Shown here one piece after another: positions 44,101 through 52,633 of a stretch of 64,000 bases of DNA. The stretch is from Nitrospira sp. (GTDB taxonomy: Bacteria > Nitrospirota > Nitrospiria > Nitrospirales > UBA8639), in assembly GCA_024760505.1 (NCBI GenBank), contig CP058931.1, positions 1,560,001-1,624,000 of the forward strand, in the 5' to 3' direction. A model generated the notes under the pieces. That model worked only from the letters and a program-made list of their open reading frames with translations, was not told the DNA's origin and did not search any database. Position 1 is the stretch's first letter. Each line of letters begins with the position of its first letter. Position numbers and translations under genes: made by a program.

Positions 44101-44582
44101 AGATGGAGGGTGCCGTTACGGATGGTGAATTCCTGAATAGAAGGAAACTGTCTGGCGACGGGCTGTTCTTCTTGCGTGACCAGAGGAACTTCAAGCGTCA
44201 ATTCCGGTTGATCGATCACGGCGCGAGTAATGAACAATTTTTTGTCCCAGAGCGATCGCCACCCGATGCCCACCTCCATCTGGTTGGCATGAATGGCCAC
44301 AATGCCCGGATCATGAGTTTCGAAGGATAAACCCGACAAGAGGATTGCCGGAGAAGGAAACAGATTCAGGTTTAACGTTTCAATCTGAATGGGCCCGCCG
44401 ACCATACCTTCCAACTTAGCAATCAAGGATTCTTTGACCAACCTGGTATCCGACAAGACGGTAAGGGTGAAGAGCAGAATGCCTACGGCGAGTATTCCAC
44501 ACCCCATGATACTCCACAGTATTCGTGGAAGCCAGGTTGACAGGTGAAAGGTTCGAAATTCGGACGGCTCCATCACTTTCAT
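41163..44582 (-). CDS. AsmA-like envelope protein
   Basis: This is a 1139-residue protein with one N-terminal membrane segment (about 20-42) followed by the AsmA-type start LIAKLEGMVGGPIQIETLNLNLFPSPAILLSGLSF. Repeated beta-rich segments follow, and the AsmA_2/DUF3971-like C-terminal block includes QKGLIQTGPVLSKILGILN and LKSPVIKLTAAGTYDLPTEKLNGMVAVSPFG. Members are inner-membrane anchored bridge-like proteins linked to phospholipid transport to the outer membrane. The exact role here is inferred from the family. An in-frame ATG three codons in is an alternative start. Confidence 0.85.
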   Translation of the reverse strand: MKVMEPSEFRTFHLSTWLPRILWSIMGCGILAVGILLFTLTVLSDTRLVKESLIAKLEGMVGGPIQIETLNLNLFPSPAILLSGLSFETHDPGIVAIHANQMEVGIGWRSLWDKKLFITRAVIDQPELTLEVPLVTQEEQPVARQFPSIQEFTIRNGTLHLIHTSPLPTQKMALDWEAIQLSVMEVESEESSLIHLSAQIPEPQPSSALTLKGTMTALDQEDTSSNQKELSGFPVVKVHGQVEISQFHLGHLLQFLRGRALEAPIQTQATFQGNFSLTIQKEQDLLDFQSFQVALDEWSFTGQGSIANVLHDSPWLKVSGSTQPIAIERLPDLIPDDWMPTDFQTFLREHQIAGRMALQEGSIGGPLDGNGSWEAKGTVALEGGQYLPAPGQPLITNVGATVTFAPSVVQISQVRGTITPLTVTAPEAKLAREEEIGRLSIPTFRISEGDWNLNGTAAFTNNQNAPPTLTVSGSALPISIQRLATILPEPWRPGSVQTILTERDMDGEMELLTGSVKWIGDETNTVIAEGVIRMANGHVLVDPHHPPMTEISGAVVFDDNLVRVLNAKATMESSKLLVKEATLEWKDPDILMDLQGEGLLSAHDVHQALLRDPRSHSLVQPLSFYHDVQGNMHLSTRVTGPLTHPSQWHILDGDLLLDEVHLSTSEDRLPLNHIKGHLSFNREQIHIQRFNGMLGKSPVDIKGQWSFRQDSKASNLTIASMWSSIDLQSLFPSLVQTFSTFEGLIGTTLTLSGSNLRPEYHAELDFTNIALTTKGLFHKPSGVPAVVQAKGTIKEDKAIRMTKGTLSIPPYTLEAQGQLSWSDRPYVRGFLQTESGTGAMFPPGVVIGEKNLGLSSLGITWGLKGKNWDWTTWSMKGKIEGTNRNSESTTSHTNQEVKSASFQWAQKNQRGKGELTLKDIPIESLLVPQSDTPTPLTGTASLVTSLHMSLGSRELIQRSLTGKGHAQLQKGLIQTGPVLSKILGILNVPGLLMGKVNLLEEGLPYDQIEGSFAIENGLLSSQDLALKSPVIKLTAAGTYDLPTEKLNGMVAVSPFGAYSGLLKDIPLFGSLMKGDRKGLMTALFEVKGPRTEPDITYLPLESFAGGLKGLAQFAVDVLKNVVTLPIPDTESQNAEHTSK

Positions 44583-44811
44583 TCTTCCCTGAATGACTAA
44601 GAGGGGATATGATTGATTAATATCGAGGGCTAGTATTCTGTTGCGTTTTCCTGATTCGTGAATGATGCCGTGGATTTATCAAAAGGCCCCATTACATTCG
44701 TTGACACACGTGGTTGCCTCAAACCATGGCGTGGAACGAATGAATTGAATTGTGCCTCATGGTTCATGTTATCCGAAAATTTCTTATGTCAGTCTTGCAT
44801 GTCTTATCCGT

Positions 44812-45846
44812 TTACCTGAAATTGACCAGGGGGTTCCGTTTGGCAATCCCGCGCAAGAGTCTCCCCAAGATGTCGGCGCCTGTAATAATCCGTTTGTGGG
44901 TTGGTGTCCAAATCAGAACCAGATCGTGGTCAATGACGTGATCCTCAAGGTGTTCCGGGTTGACCTTGAATTGCGTCAGAAGGTCCCCGAGCGGTATATC
45001 TGTGTGCTCAAAAATGATGGGTCGGTGACAATGTCGGAGAGGTTTGTCTCGATGTTCCACCAGAAGTTCCCGCAAGAATCCATCCGCATCCAATACGACA
45101 TGAGGGACGTGTTCTTCATCCGTGATCACCACCCATTTTTCCTTTGACCCATGGATCTGCTGCACGAAGTGGTCGGAGGCAGAAGGCGTGATTGAGGGAA
45201 AGCGCACCTTGTCCCCATCAAAGGGGAGCGAAATGATGCTTTGAGGATGAAGCGCCGATCCTTCTTCAAGGGCCGAGATATCATCAAGATTGAGAAAATT
45301 AGATGCTCCATGTCCCTCGACTCCGCTGATATCTGTTTCAGGAGCTTGCGCATGAATTTTGATTAAAGTATCGAGCTCATGCTCTTTAAGCCAGGTGATC
45401 CCTTCTTTCCCGACCAGGCGATCGAGGAGAAGAGCCGAGGGTTTGGCCACAGGATAAAAGATAAATTGCAAGAGATGCACAATCGGAGTGAATTTCGCTC
45501 CCAATCTCAATGCATGTCTTGAAAAATACGCTTGGGGAAGAATTTCTCCAAAAAGGGTAATCCCAAACAACGAGAAAAAAAACGCCAATAGGCCGACCAT
45601 TTGATCGTCGGCGAGAAGCGTCAGGAGAACATTGACGGCCACGTTACTCCAGAGAAGTGTGGCAAGAAGGAAGTTGGCATCCTGCCGGATTTGCAAGATC
45701 ATGTTGGCCGCCTTGTCACCTTGCTTGGCTAAGAGTTCCAGATGAATGCGGCTTAGGCTGAAGAACCCAAGGGTCAAGCCCGAGCACATAGCCGACCCGG
45801 TCAAACAGAGAAGGATACCAATCCAACTGAGGAGTGAAATTGTCAT
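44812..45846 (-). CDS. CNNM/DUF21-domain membrane protein (CorC-like)
   Basis: This is a 344-residue protein. Residues 1-160 form a DUF21/CNNM transmembrane domain with about four helices, ISLLSWIGILLCLTGSAMCSGLTLGFFSLSRIHLELL, then SNVAVNVLL and GEILPQAYFSRHALRLG. The rest is cytoplasmic with a weak CBS-like pair (GSKEKWVVITDEEHVPHVVLDADGF). The family exports Mg2+ or binds it as a sensor. It ends near the mgtE-type genes, which supports a magnesium role. It overlaps the preceding small frame by four bases. Confidence 0.85.
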   Translation of the reverse strand: MTISLLSWIGILLCLTGSAMCSGLTLGFFSLSRIHLELLAKQGDKAANMILQIRQDANFLLATLLWSNVAVNVLLTLLADDQMVGLLAFFFSLFGITLFGEILPQAYFSRHALRLGAKFTPIVHLLQFIFYPVAKPSALLLDRLVGKEGITWLKEHELDTLIKIHAQAPETDISGVEGHGASNFLNLDDISALEEGSALHPQSIISLPFDGDKVRFPSITPSASDHFVQQIHGSKEKWVVITDEEHVPHVVLDADGFLRELLVEHRDKPLRHCHRPIIFEHTDIPLGDLLTQFKVNPEHLEDHVIDHDLVLIWTPTHKRIITGADILGRLLRGIAKRNPLVNFR

Positions 45847-46037
45847 ATCTGAAAGTCTATGGGCACCACTATGTGTGAGGGAGATATCTTACGTACTTTG
45901 TTCGGAAACAGGGATGCCGTCCGGGTGAGGATGAGGGTGGCGTCATGGGGTTTGGACAATTGAGTAAGGCGTTCGTCAAGGTAGGTCGGCGTCACAATCA
46001 GCCGGGGCCCAATCCCTAGATTACCGGATAGTTTCAC
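45843..46037 (-). CDS. Small hypothetical protein between mgtE and CNNM genes
   Basis: A 64-codon frame starts with GTG eight bases after the MgtE stop and overlaps the CNNM start by four bases (ATGA). It fills the gap exactly and may be translationally coupled. It has no recognised domain or membrane span, and its start lacks a good ribosome binding site, so it could be chance. Confidence 0.35.
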   Translation of the reverse strand: MKLSGNLGIGPRLIVTPTYLDERLTQLSKPHDATLILTRTASLFPNKVRKISPSHIVVPIDFQI

Positions 46038-46045
46038 GCGGGTGC

Positions 46046-47350
46046 CTATTCTAAGAGAGCTGAAAACACCGTCGCGAGCCCTAAAAAACTAAAAAACCCT
46101 GCCACATCGGTTACGGTGGTTAAGATGATTGATGATGATTGAGCCGGATCTTGTTTCAGAGATCGAAGAATGATCGGAATGATTGCCCCGGAAAACCCCG
46201 CCATGACCATGGAGATAATCATGGAGACGCCGATGACCATGGTTAAGCCCCATGATCCACTCCAGACAAATACGGCGGTACAGGTCGTCGCGGCCACTGC
46301 CACTCCATTGGCCAAGGCGACATAGGATTCTTTCAAGGTCACGCGGAGCCATTGGGAAGGACGGATATCCCGCAACGCTAATCCACGCATGACTACCGCG
46401 AGCGCTTGGGCTCCTGTATTCCCCGATTGCCCGGCCACGACAGGGAGCAAAACGGCTAAAGCCGTAAATCTGGCAATGGTGTCCTCAAATAACCCCACCA
46501 CAAACGCTGCCAAAAAGGCTGTGAGTAGATTGATTTGCAGCCAGGGGAGACGTTTTCGAATGGCGAATCCCGGCGGCGACAGGGCTCGTTCGTCTTTGCT
46601 GGCACCCACCATGGTTTGCATGCTAATGGTGGCCTCTTCCTTTTCAACCTGAATGATATCCTGACTGCTGATGATGCCGAGGAGGCGGCCGTCCAAATCG
46701 GTGACGGGAATAGTCAGTACCTTCCATTCGTTGCAAATTTCTACGACTTGTTCCTGATTTTCCAGGGGATGAATGGTCGGTAATTCTCGTTTCATCAAGA
46801 CCGCCAGGCTCTTCTTTGGAGGGGCTAAAAACAGATCCCTGAGGGATAGGACGCCCACGAGGATCTGGCGGCGATCAATAATGTAGATTTCATTGAGATG
46901 CTGGGTGTCATGGGTGCGAACCTGTCGGATGGCTTCCTCGACGGTCAGGTCTTCGGGGAGCGCAAAGAATTTGACATCCATGAGCATGCCGACCGAATCC
47001 TCCGAATACTCCATGAATGGTTCAATATCGGCTGAGACGTGTTGGGGTAGGGCACCCAAAATGGCCACACGAGTCTCATCGGGCATTCGTTGGAGAAGAG
47101 AGGCGGCCACCGCGGGTTGGAGATGAGGAAGCGCACTCAGGAGTAACGGTTGCGGAATGACTCCGAGCAGGTCGGCGGCCAATGAGGGTGACATGACCGA
47201 GAGGACCTTTGCGACCATGGTGGGGGGAAGATCGGCAAGTATGGGGATCACCTCCTGGGGATCATAGGACTCAAACACATGTGCGGCTTCATCCGGAAAT
47301 TTGGCAATAAAGGCCTGATGCATCTGTTCAGTCGTTGCAGGTGTCGTCAT
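46046..47350 (-). CDS. mgtE: Magnesium transporter MgtE
   Basis: This is a 434-residue Mg2+ channel. The N-terminal superhelical domain (about 5-125, LADLPPTMVAKVLSVMSPSLAADLL), a CBS pair (about 130-250, DLTVEEAIRQVRTHDTQHLNEIYIID) and a five-helix transmembrane domain (about 285-430) with LLPVVAGQSGNTGAQALAVVMRGLAL are all present. The last block is the MgtE pore signature. The start at 47350 overlaps the preceding gene by four bases and is preferred to the longer frame. MgtE is gated by cytosolic Mg2+ through its N/CBS domains. Confidence 0.93.
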   Translation of the reverse strand: MTTPATTEQMHQAFIAKFPDEAAHVFESYDPQEVIPILADLPPTMVAKVLSVMSPSLAADLLGVIPQPLLLSALPHLQPAVAASLLQRMPDETRVAILGALPQHVSADIEPFMEYSEDSVGMLMDVKFFALPEDLTVEEAIRQVRTHDTQHLNEIYIIDRRQILVGVLSLRDLFLAPPKKSLAVLMKRELPTIHPLENQEQVVEICNEWKVLTIPVTDLDGRLLGIISSQDIIQVEKEEATISMQTMVGASKDERALSPPGFAIRKRLPWLQINLLTAFLAAFVVGLFEDTIARFTALAVLLPVVAGQSGNTGAQALAVVMRGLALRDIRPSQWLRVTLKESYVALANGVAVAATTCTAVFVWSGSWGLTMVIGVSMIISMVMAGFSGAIIPIILRSLKQDPAQSSSIILTTVTDVAGFFSFLGLATVFSALLE

Positions 47351-48210
47351 GGTGTTTCCTGTTCTTTCCGGGGAGGGGTGGCCGGTGTCGATGTGCTCAG
47401 GGATTCTCCCAAGGCGGTCATCAAGCCAATTCCTGAGAGAGAATACGCTTCCCACAGTTGCAGGAGGGCATCGGAGAGAAATGCCGGTTGATACTCGCCG
47501 GAACGTGACTGGAGAAATTGCCTCAGTGTTCGATGTCGAAGTGCGCCAACAAACGTACGGTCCTGATCAATGACCGGAAGGCTGTCGTATTGAGCCCATG
47601 CGGGGTGGGCGACAATGTCGAGGGCATTGGCCGAGGCCGGGATCGCTTTCACGTCCTGCTGCATGATGGAGGATACGGTGATCGTCGGTTCGGCTCCAAG
47701 CAGCTCTTTCATGAGGATGACTCCGCGCAGGATCGTCTGATGATCAATGATGTATAAATAGTAGATGGCTTGCCCGACGGTTTGGGTCACCCGCTGTAAG
47801 GCCTTCGCGACGGTGAGGTCCGGGGGAAGCGTCAGGACATGCGGATCGGCGAGGCTGCCGGCGGTATGGTCCGGCAAATTGATTGATCGCCGAAGATGTG
47901 CACCGATAGCCGGGTCAACCTGATCCAGGAGAGAGGTTTGTGTGGATGAATCATACTGTCGGAGGACTGCCCGTGCCGAACGGGAGGATAACCGGCTGAG
48001 TATGACCGCGCTGGTTGCCGGTGGATACTGTTTAAGAATTTCGGCCGTTGGGCCGGGAAGACAATACTCCAGAAAGGCGGCGATATGTTGGGGCTCCATG
48101 GTCTGCAACATTTCTCCCGCCGACTGAGCCGGAAGTTCCTCCACGTAGCGTGCCGCCTCTAATGGATGTTCCTGGATAAAGGTTTCCCGAAGCTGCTGGG
48201 TCAAATTCAT
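47347..48210 (-). CDS. Stand-alone MgtE N-domain plus CBS protein, no pore
   Basis: This 287-residue soluble protein repeats the architecture of the cytosolic half of MgtE. Residues about 1-130 are MgtE-N helices (EELPAQSAGEMLQTMEPQHIAAFLEYCLPGPTAEIL), and residues about 125-255 are a CBS pair (LPPDLTVAKALQRVTQTVGQAIYYLYIIDHQTILRGVI). No transmembrane segment follows. It overlaps mgtE by four bases, so the two are co-translated. It may be a regulatory partner of the channel or a remnant of a duplicated mgtE; see the findings. Confidence 0.85.
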   Translation of the reverse strand: MNLTQQLRETFIQEHPLEAARYVEELPAQSAGEMLQTMEPQHIAAFLEYCLPGPTAEILKQYPPATSAVILSRLSSRSARAVLRQYDSSTQTSLLDQVDPAIGAHLRRSINLPDHTAGSLADPHVLTLPPDLTVAKALQRVTQTVGQAIYYLYIIDHQTILRGVILMKELLGAEPTITVSSIMQQDVKAIPASANALDIVAHPAWAQYDSLPVIDQDRTFVGALRHRTLRQFLQSRSGEYQPAFLSDALLQLWEAYSLSGIGLMTALGESLSTSTPATPPRKEQETP

Positions 48211-48214
48211 CGGC

Positions 48215-49048
48215 TTATCCCTCCGTTGGAGAAAGAATGCTGGTGACTTCAGTAAATTGCGCGGCAGGAATCACGACCCGTCCTTTCGCCGTATCCAGGA
48301 CGACGACCATGGGAGTTATGGCTGTGACGGTGCCATTGTAGGCGCCGACCTGAATCTTTTCCCCGATTCGGACAATGGGCTGAATGTAGTGGGCAGCAAT
48401 CAGATTCTTCACGGCTGAACGAGAACCGATTCCGAATGATAAGGCGGCTCCGGCAATGAGTCCGGCAATGAGAATGACAATGATTTGATTAAGCAGCGAC
48501 GTGTCAATTCCCAACTCATTGATGGCCGTCACCAGCACAAGCAAAGTAGCGGCTATATAGACCGTTTGCGCGATGATGGTGCCTTGCCGGATTCCCGAAG
48601 AATCACACGCAACAGAGATCAAGTCGCGCACAAAGTTCGTGGCCAGGAGGCCCAGAACGAGAATAAGGGTAGCCATGCCGATTTTGGGCAGATAGTGGAC
48701 CAGTCCGGTTAAAGTTTCGGACAAAAGGGCGAGACTTAAGGCTTCGGTGGCGGAAATCAGAAAGAGGAGAAATACCAGCCAAAATCCCAGAAGGCCGACA
48801 ATTTGTGAAATTGTTTTTTGGCTGCCGATTTTTTTGAGCAGCGTGAGAACACCGGTGCCGCCCAGTAAACGATCGACGCCGATCATATGCAACACGCGGC
48901 TTGTTCCCGCTTCAACGATTTTTCCCAAGAGAATTCCCAGGCCTAACAACATCAAAGCCCCTAGGCTTTTGGGGAGATAGGCCATAAACAGCTTGAAACT
49001 GTACTCAAACGATTCCTCAAGGGTTGCGGTCCAAAGGGTGATATCCAT
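48215..49048 (-). CDS. MscS-like transmembrane protein (conserved TM-helix family)
   Basis: This 277-residue membrane protein has about five hydrophobic segments and belongs to the mechanosensitive-channel-like TM-helix family. It shows LGALMLLGLGILLGKIVEAG and the LIAGLIAGAALSFGIGSRSAVKNLIAAHYIQPIVRIGEKIQVGAYNGTV pore-to-beta region. A short beta domain ends in VVIPAAQFTEVTSIL, shorter than in MscS. The ATG at 49048 has AAGGAGG ahead and is preferred to the longer frame. It probably belongs to the same transcription unit as the mgtE pair (four bases away). Confidence 0.85.
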   Translation of the reverse strand: MDITLWTATLEESFEYSFKLFMAYLPKSLGALMLLGLGILLGKIVEAGTSRVLHMIGVDRLLGGTGVLTLLKKIGSQKTISQIVGLLGFWLVFLLFLISATEALSLALLSETLTGLVHYLPKIGMATLILVLGLLATNFVRDLISVACDSSGIRQGTIIAQTVYIAATLLVLVTAINELGIDTSLLNQIIVILIAGLIAGAALSFGIGSRSAVKNLIAAHYIQPIVRIGEKIQVGAYNGTVTAITPMVVVLDTAKGRVVIPAAQFTEVTSILSPTEG

Positions 49049-49273
49049 GGGATTGACCTCCTTAGAAATAAATAAGCAGACATACGGTGAACATTCCGAC
49101 AACGAGCTGGACGATCAAAGAGATGATATCCCTCATGGCGCCCGCTGGACCGAGAAGTTTCACGTGGCGTTCGATCATCCTGAAAGAGAATGTCCTTACC
49201 AGAGATGGTACTTTGTGTTGCTGAGCTCACATGTTATCCCGTGGGGTTTTTTCTTCCCCTGGGCCCTCAACCA

Positions 49274-49750
49274 CTAATTGAGAGGGAGGTGAGAAGGTTC
49301 CGTGTTCCCAGGTGTTTCTCCCGAGGCGGGTGACTGGTTCAACGGAGAGTCCGGGAGAGGTTCGGGTTCGATCGAAGATTGTGAGGGTTGGGACGGTTCG
49401 GGGACCTGCCGTGAGAGTTTATTGACTTTAATGACTGGTGGGTCAGTCACAAAAGGTTCATATTGCTTGACGTCCAACGTGATAGAGTCCTGTTCTTCGA
49501 CAAGCAGGTCAATCTCCGGAACCTGTTTTCGAAAGGTCGCCAGGATGGTGCCATCTCGCGTGGTGACAGTCATTAACAATCGGTCCTGCTGGCGTTCCTT
49601 ATGTGTGACGGTCCCGGTCAGGGGATGGACGGTTTCCTGAAGGAATTGGGGAATATAGGGTTGGGCATATCGGGCGGCGAGAAACGGTGCCCCTAAACCC
49701 AATCCGACTCCTAAGACAAACACCGCCATGTAGACCATCAAGGATTTCAT
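49274..49750 (-). CDS. Hypothetical membrane-anchored protein
   Basis: This is a 158-residue protein with one N-terminal hydrophobic segment (about 3-26), a small beta-rich region with TVTHKERQQDRLLMTVTTRDGTILATFRKQVPEIDLLVEEQDSITL, and a proline/serine-rich disordered C terminus (about 115-158). The topology suggests a signal anchor with a periplasmic domain. I do not recognise the family. It lies between the two MscS-like genes on the same strand. Confidence 0.6.
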   Translation of the reverse strand: MKSLMVYMAVFVLGVGLGLGAPFLAARYAQPYIPQFLQETVHPLTGTVTHKERQQDRLLMTVTTRDGTILATFRKQVPEIDLLVEEQDSITLDVKQYEPFVTDPPVIKVNKLSRQVPEPSQPSQSSIEPEPLPDSPLNQSPASGETPGNTEPSHLPLN

Positions 49751-50202
49751 TCACGTTTTCTCCGCGGTTACAGTAGGACTTTTGAGCCCCTTCCCTTTTT
49801 ATTCGAAGACTCTGACGAAGACGAATTTTCCTGCGTGCAAATGAACGATCCCCCAGTCACACTGGATGTTTACGGTCATGTAGTACTTTCGTTCACTTGA
49901 AATCGAAGTTTTTCAATTGTCGGGGATATCGTGAGTGGCGCCTAGATCGTGATCAGTTAAGTGTTCGTAGGGCAACATAATGAAAGAACGGCTGCAACGT
50001 TTCAAACCGGGGCAAGAGGAGCATGTTGTGATGTCTTCCATTTTCTTTGGAGACATCTCACCATCTTGTTATTCTAGCAATGCTGTGAGAGCTTCTCAAA
50101 TACCATGGGGGTAATGGGGAAGCTGCATGCAAGAGGAGTAACGTCCAGGCATTTAAAGTCGTCGGAAGCCTTACTGCTTCGATTGCGGTTTGGGCCCTAT
50201 GT
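49751..50202. other. 452-base gap, no feature found
   Basis: This gap separates the hypothetical anchored protein from the downstream end of the MscS gene, both on the minus strand. It is likely to contain the promoter of the 49750-to-44812 genes, but I cannot point to a good one. Confidence 0.3.
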
Positions 50203-51084
50203 TCAGGTCGATGAGGATGAGATGGACAAAGGTACGGAGGTTCGGACATGAAGGTCCCTTTGAGGAAAAGGGATTTCCACACCATTCTTCCGAAATTTCT
50301 TGACGATGGCGCAATTAATATCGGATTGAACCTGTCTTCTGCCTTGTGGATCTTCCACCCAGGCTAATAAACGCATGTTCCAGGCGGAATCTCCGAAACT
50401 CATCAGCCAGGCCTTCGGTTCCGGGTGCGGTAAAACCCTTGGGTTTTCTTTAGCCGCTTCCAAAAGTGAATGTATCACTTTGTCTAAATCTGAATTGTAA
50501 GAAACTCCCACCTCAATCTCCAAACGGGTTTTAGGATCACCGTGCGACCAGTTGATAACCGTGGAAGAGATAAATTCGGAATTGGGTACAACGATGGCCA
50601 CGTTGTTCAGAGACCGAATGGTGGTGGATCGAATGTTGATTTCTGCGACATCTCCCTCAGTGTCTCCCACGGTGATGCGGTCCCCAATTTGGATGTGTTG
50701 CTCGAACAGCAACATGAGTCCTGCGATGAAATTGGACGTCAGATTTTGCAGGCCGAATCCGATTCCGACGGAGAGAAATCCAAAAATGACGACAAGACCG
50801 CTCAGGTCGACACCGATGACTTGAAAGGCAATCACGGTCCCGATAAGAATCAGGAAGTATTGAATAATGCGGGTTAAGGTGTATTGTGTCGCCTTGGGCA
50901 TCTTGGAGCGTTTGAGTAATTGGTTCATCAGAAAACGTCGTATCAGGGTGTTGATGATCATAAAGCCACCCATGATGAGGGCAAAAAACGTAAGGGACGA
51001 GAGGGTAATCGGGGTCTGGTTGACGGTAAATAAGGGGTAGGTAAAAAAGTGATCCAATGCGTTCAGGACCGTTGAAAGATCCAT
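50203..51084 (-). CDS. Mechanosensitive channel MscS family
   Basis: This 293-residue small-conductance mechanosensitive channel has TM1-TM2 in the first 90 residues. The pore helix TM3 is within LSGLVVIFGFLSVGIGFGLQNLTSNFIAGLMLLFEQ with the usual glycine/alanine pattern and the QN gate-region pair. The beta domain contains GDRITVGDTEGDVAEINIRSTTIRSLNNVAIVVPNSEF, and the C-terminal domain ends in VEIPFPQRDLHV. An AAAGGAG sequence lies about eight bases before the ATG. It releases solutes on osmotic downshock and fits the ion-homeostasis neighbourhood. Confidence 0.92.
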   Translation of the reverse strand: MDLSTVLNALDHFFTYPLFTVNQTPITLSSLTFFALIMGGFMIINTLIRRFLMNQLLKRSKMPKATQYTLTRIIQYFLILIGTVIAFQVIGVDLSGLVVIFGFLSVGIGFGLQNLTSNFIAGLMLLFEQHIQIGDRITVGDTEGDVAEINIRSTTIRSLNNVAIVVPNSEFISSTVINWSHGDPKTRLEIEVGVSYNSDLDKVIHSLLEAAKENPRVLPHPEPKAWLMSFGDSAWNMRLLAWVEDPQGRRQVQSDINCAIVKKFRKNGVEIPFPQRDLHVRTSVPLSISSSST

Positions 51085-51439
51085 GGTGATACTCCTTTGA
51101 GGTGGTATTAATTTATTGCCCCGTTGTGATTGATGGAAAGATTTTTTCGGAGGTTTGCCCTTTTTTGCCGTGGCGGATTAGATGAATTAACCAGAAACTT
51201 GTCACAAAAGATAGAGGAGGAAAGAGCAGAGGAAAGGGCATATAACAGATGAAGCATGCCACTCGAGACTCAAAGATTGCGAAGGGAGCAGGGCAGTGTA
51301 GCTTTATGTTAGGGCCTCATGAGGGTTAAGAAAAGTCGGATTGAACAGAGTCTGAAGTGGTTAAAACATACGAGACATTCGTGAGGGTAATAAACTTCAA
51401 TCCAAACGAAGTGAGAATTGAGAGGGACACGACAAAGTT
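51085..51439. other. About 355-base gap before the intron remnant, no feature found
   Basis: This is the region upstream of the MscS gene and before the group II intron remnant. It should contain the mscS promoter on the minus strand, but no convincing -35/-10 pair was found. Confidence 0.3.
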
Positions 51440-52061
51440 TTTCCCCCGACTTTAGGTGAGAAGCCGTGCAACTCGTAAGGCAGCAGAGCTATTTCGTACT
51501 TTGAGCCTGTCGGGCGCTCGATATCGGCGATACCGCCACCCCGGATTGGTAGGGGAAACGGCTCAATGGCGTGTACAGGAGCGGAGCCGCCCGTTCTAGT
51601 GAGGAAGGGGTTGAACGATCAGGAGCGAAGGGGCTACGTCATCTAGGCGCGATCATGGGGCAACCCGTGTGTGGAGCAAGGCATGAATTCGGCAAAAGCC
51701 TCTGACCTACCGAAGGCGTTCGTGGGGAGGCCTATCTTGACCTGAATCGTAAGGCCGGTGGCCCGGGTGTAGACGGGCAGAAAATGTGGGATGTTGAAGC
51801 GGATCTCATAAATCAGCGGTATGAGATCATGCCCAGGATGTCGTCGGGCAGATCCGAGGCATCGCCCATGCTTCGGGTGAGATCCGAAAGCGGAGGGAGG
51901 CCTCAGGCAGCCCGGTATTCCGATCATGGCAGATCAGATGGCTCAGGCGGTGGTGACGCGGTATCTGGAGCTCTTGGGGGAGCCAGCGTTCCACGAAGCC
52001 TCCTATGGGGTTTGCCCCGGCCGTTCGGCTCCGGGTGCGGTGGCGAAAACGCCCCAACGAA
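51440..52061 (+). pseudogene. Group II intron reverse transcriptase/maturase, decayed fragment
   Basis: Conceptual translation in shifting frames gives pieces of a bacterial group II intron-encoded protein. Around 51733 it gives AYLDLNRKAGGPGVDGQ, and from 51915 it gives GIPIMADQMAQAVVTRYLELLGEPAFHEASYG. CPGRSAP follows up to 52034. These match the RT blocks KAGGPGVDGQ, GIPTxxDRxxQ and SYGYRPGRSA. The region between the blocks is internally deleted or frame-shifted and the catalytic YADD part and the maturase are missing. The GC-rich sequence 51440-51640 with several hairpins may be what is left of the intron RNA 5' end. This is a dead mobile element. Confidence 0.75.
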
Positions 52062-52145
52062 CAACATGTGGCTATTGTCGGAAATCGAGAAAGAGTCCTT
52101 GGAATAGAAAGGTCATCATGCTAATGGTTGGTGGGAGCTCCAAGA

Positions 52146-52565
52146 TTAGGCGTCGAGATAATCAACCCAGGTTTCTTTTTCCGCCAGGTATTGTTGGCCT
52201 TTGAAATTGAGGCGGGTCCGCATGGTGGTAAAGCCTAATTCCCGAAGTTGATCGATGAGGTCTTTCAGGCTTTCCTGCACGGTTCGATAGACCTGGGACT
52301 GGAGATTTAGCGCTTCGTACATGACCGTTCCCGAGTATCCGCGTTCCACCCGTTTAATTGGGATCATTCGATTGAAATATCGGTCACTAGGGTCCATGCC
52401 CTCCAATTGATGCTTTTCCACGACGGCATTTCTGACTCGAAAGGATAAGGGAAGCGATGTCATGTGCTCTGGCTCCGGCTTAACGATGGGTAGCGGTGTT
52501 TTTTCTTTTTGTGAAAGTGGATTATAGGCCGCCTCGATGGGGGTCGCAAGCGTGGTTGACTTCAC
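52146..52565 (-). CDS. Conserved hypothetical protein
   Basis: This is a 139-residue soluble protein with the pattern FRVRNAVVEKHQLEGMDPSDRYFNRMIPIKRVERGYSGTVMYEALNLQSQVYRTVQESLKDLIDQLRELGFTTMRTRLNFKGQQYLAEKETWVDYLDA (given by region: about 42-139). The combination of basic and aromatic residues and the strong helix pattern suggest a real protein, but I do not recognise it. GTG start without a clear ribosome binding site. It is divergent from pgsA, with 68 bases between. Confidence 0.6.
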   Translation of the reverse strand: MKSTTLATPIEAAYNPLSQKEKTPLPIVKPEPEHMTSLPLSFRVRNAVVEKHQLEGMDPSDRYFNRMIPIKRVERGYSGTVMYEALNLQSQVYRTVQESLKDLIDQLRELGFTTMRTRLNFKGQQYLAEKETWVDYLDA

Positions 52566-52633
52566 TCAGAATCCCAACGTAACCTTCCCTACGCTTAGGA
52601 AAAATACGTTGGTGAGAAAGGGGTTGTGGCGAA

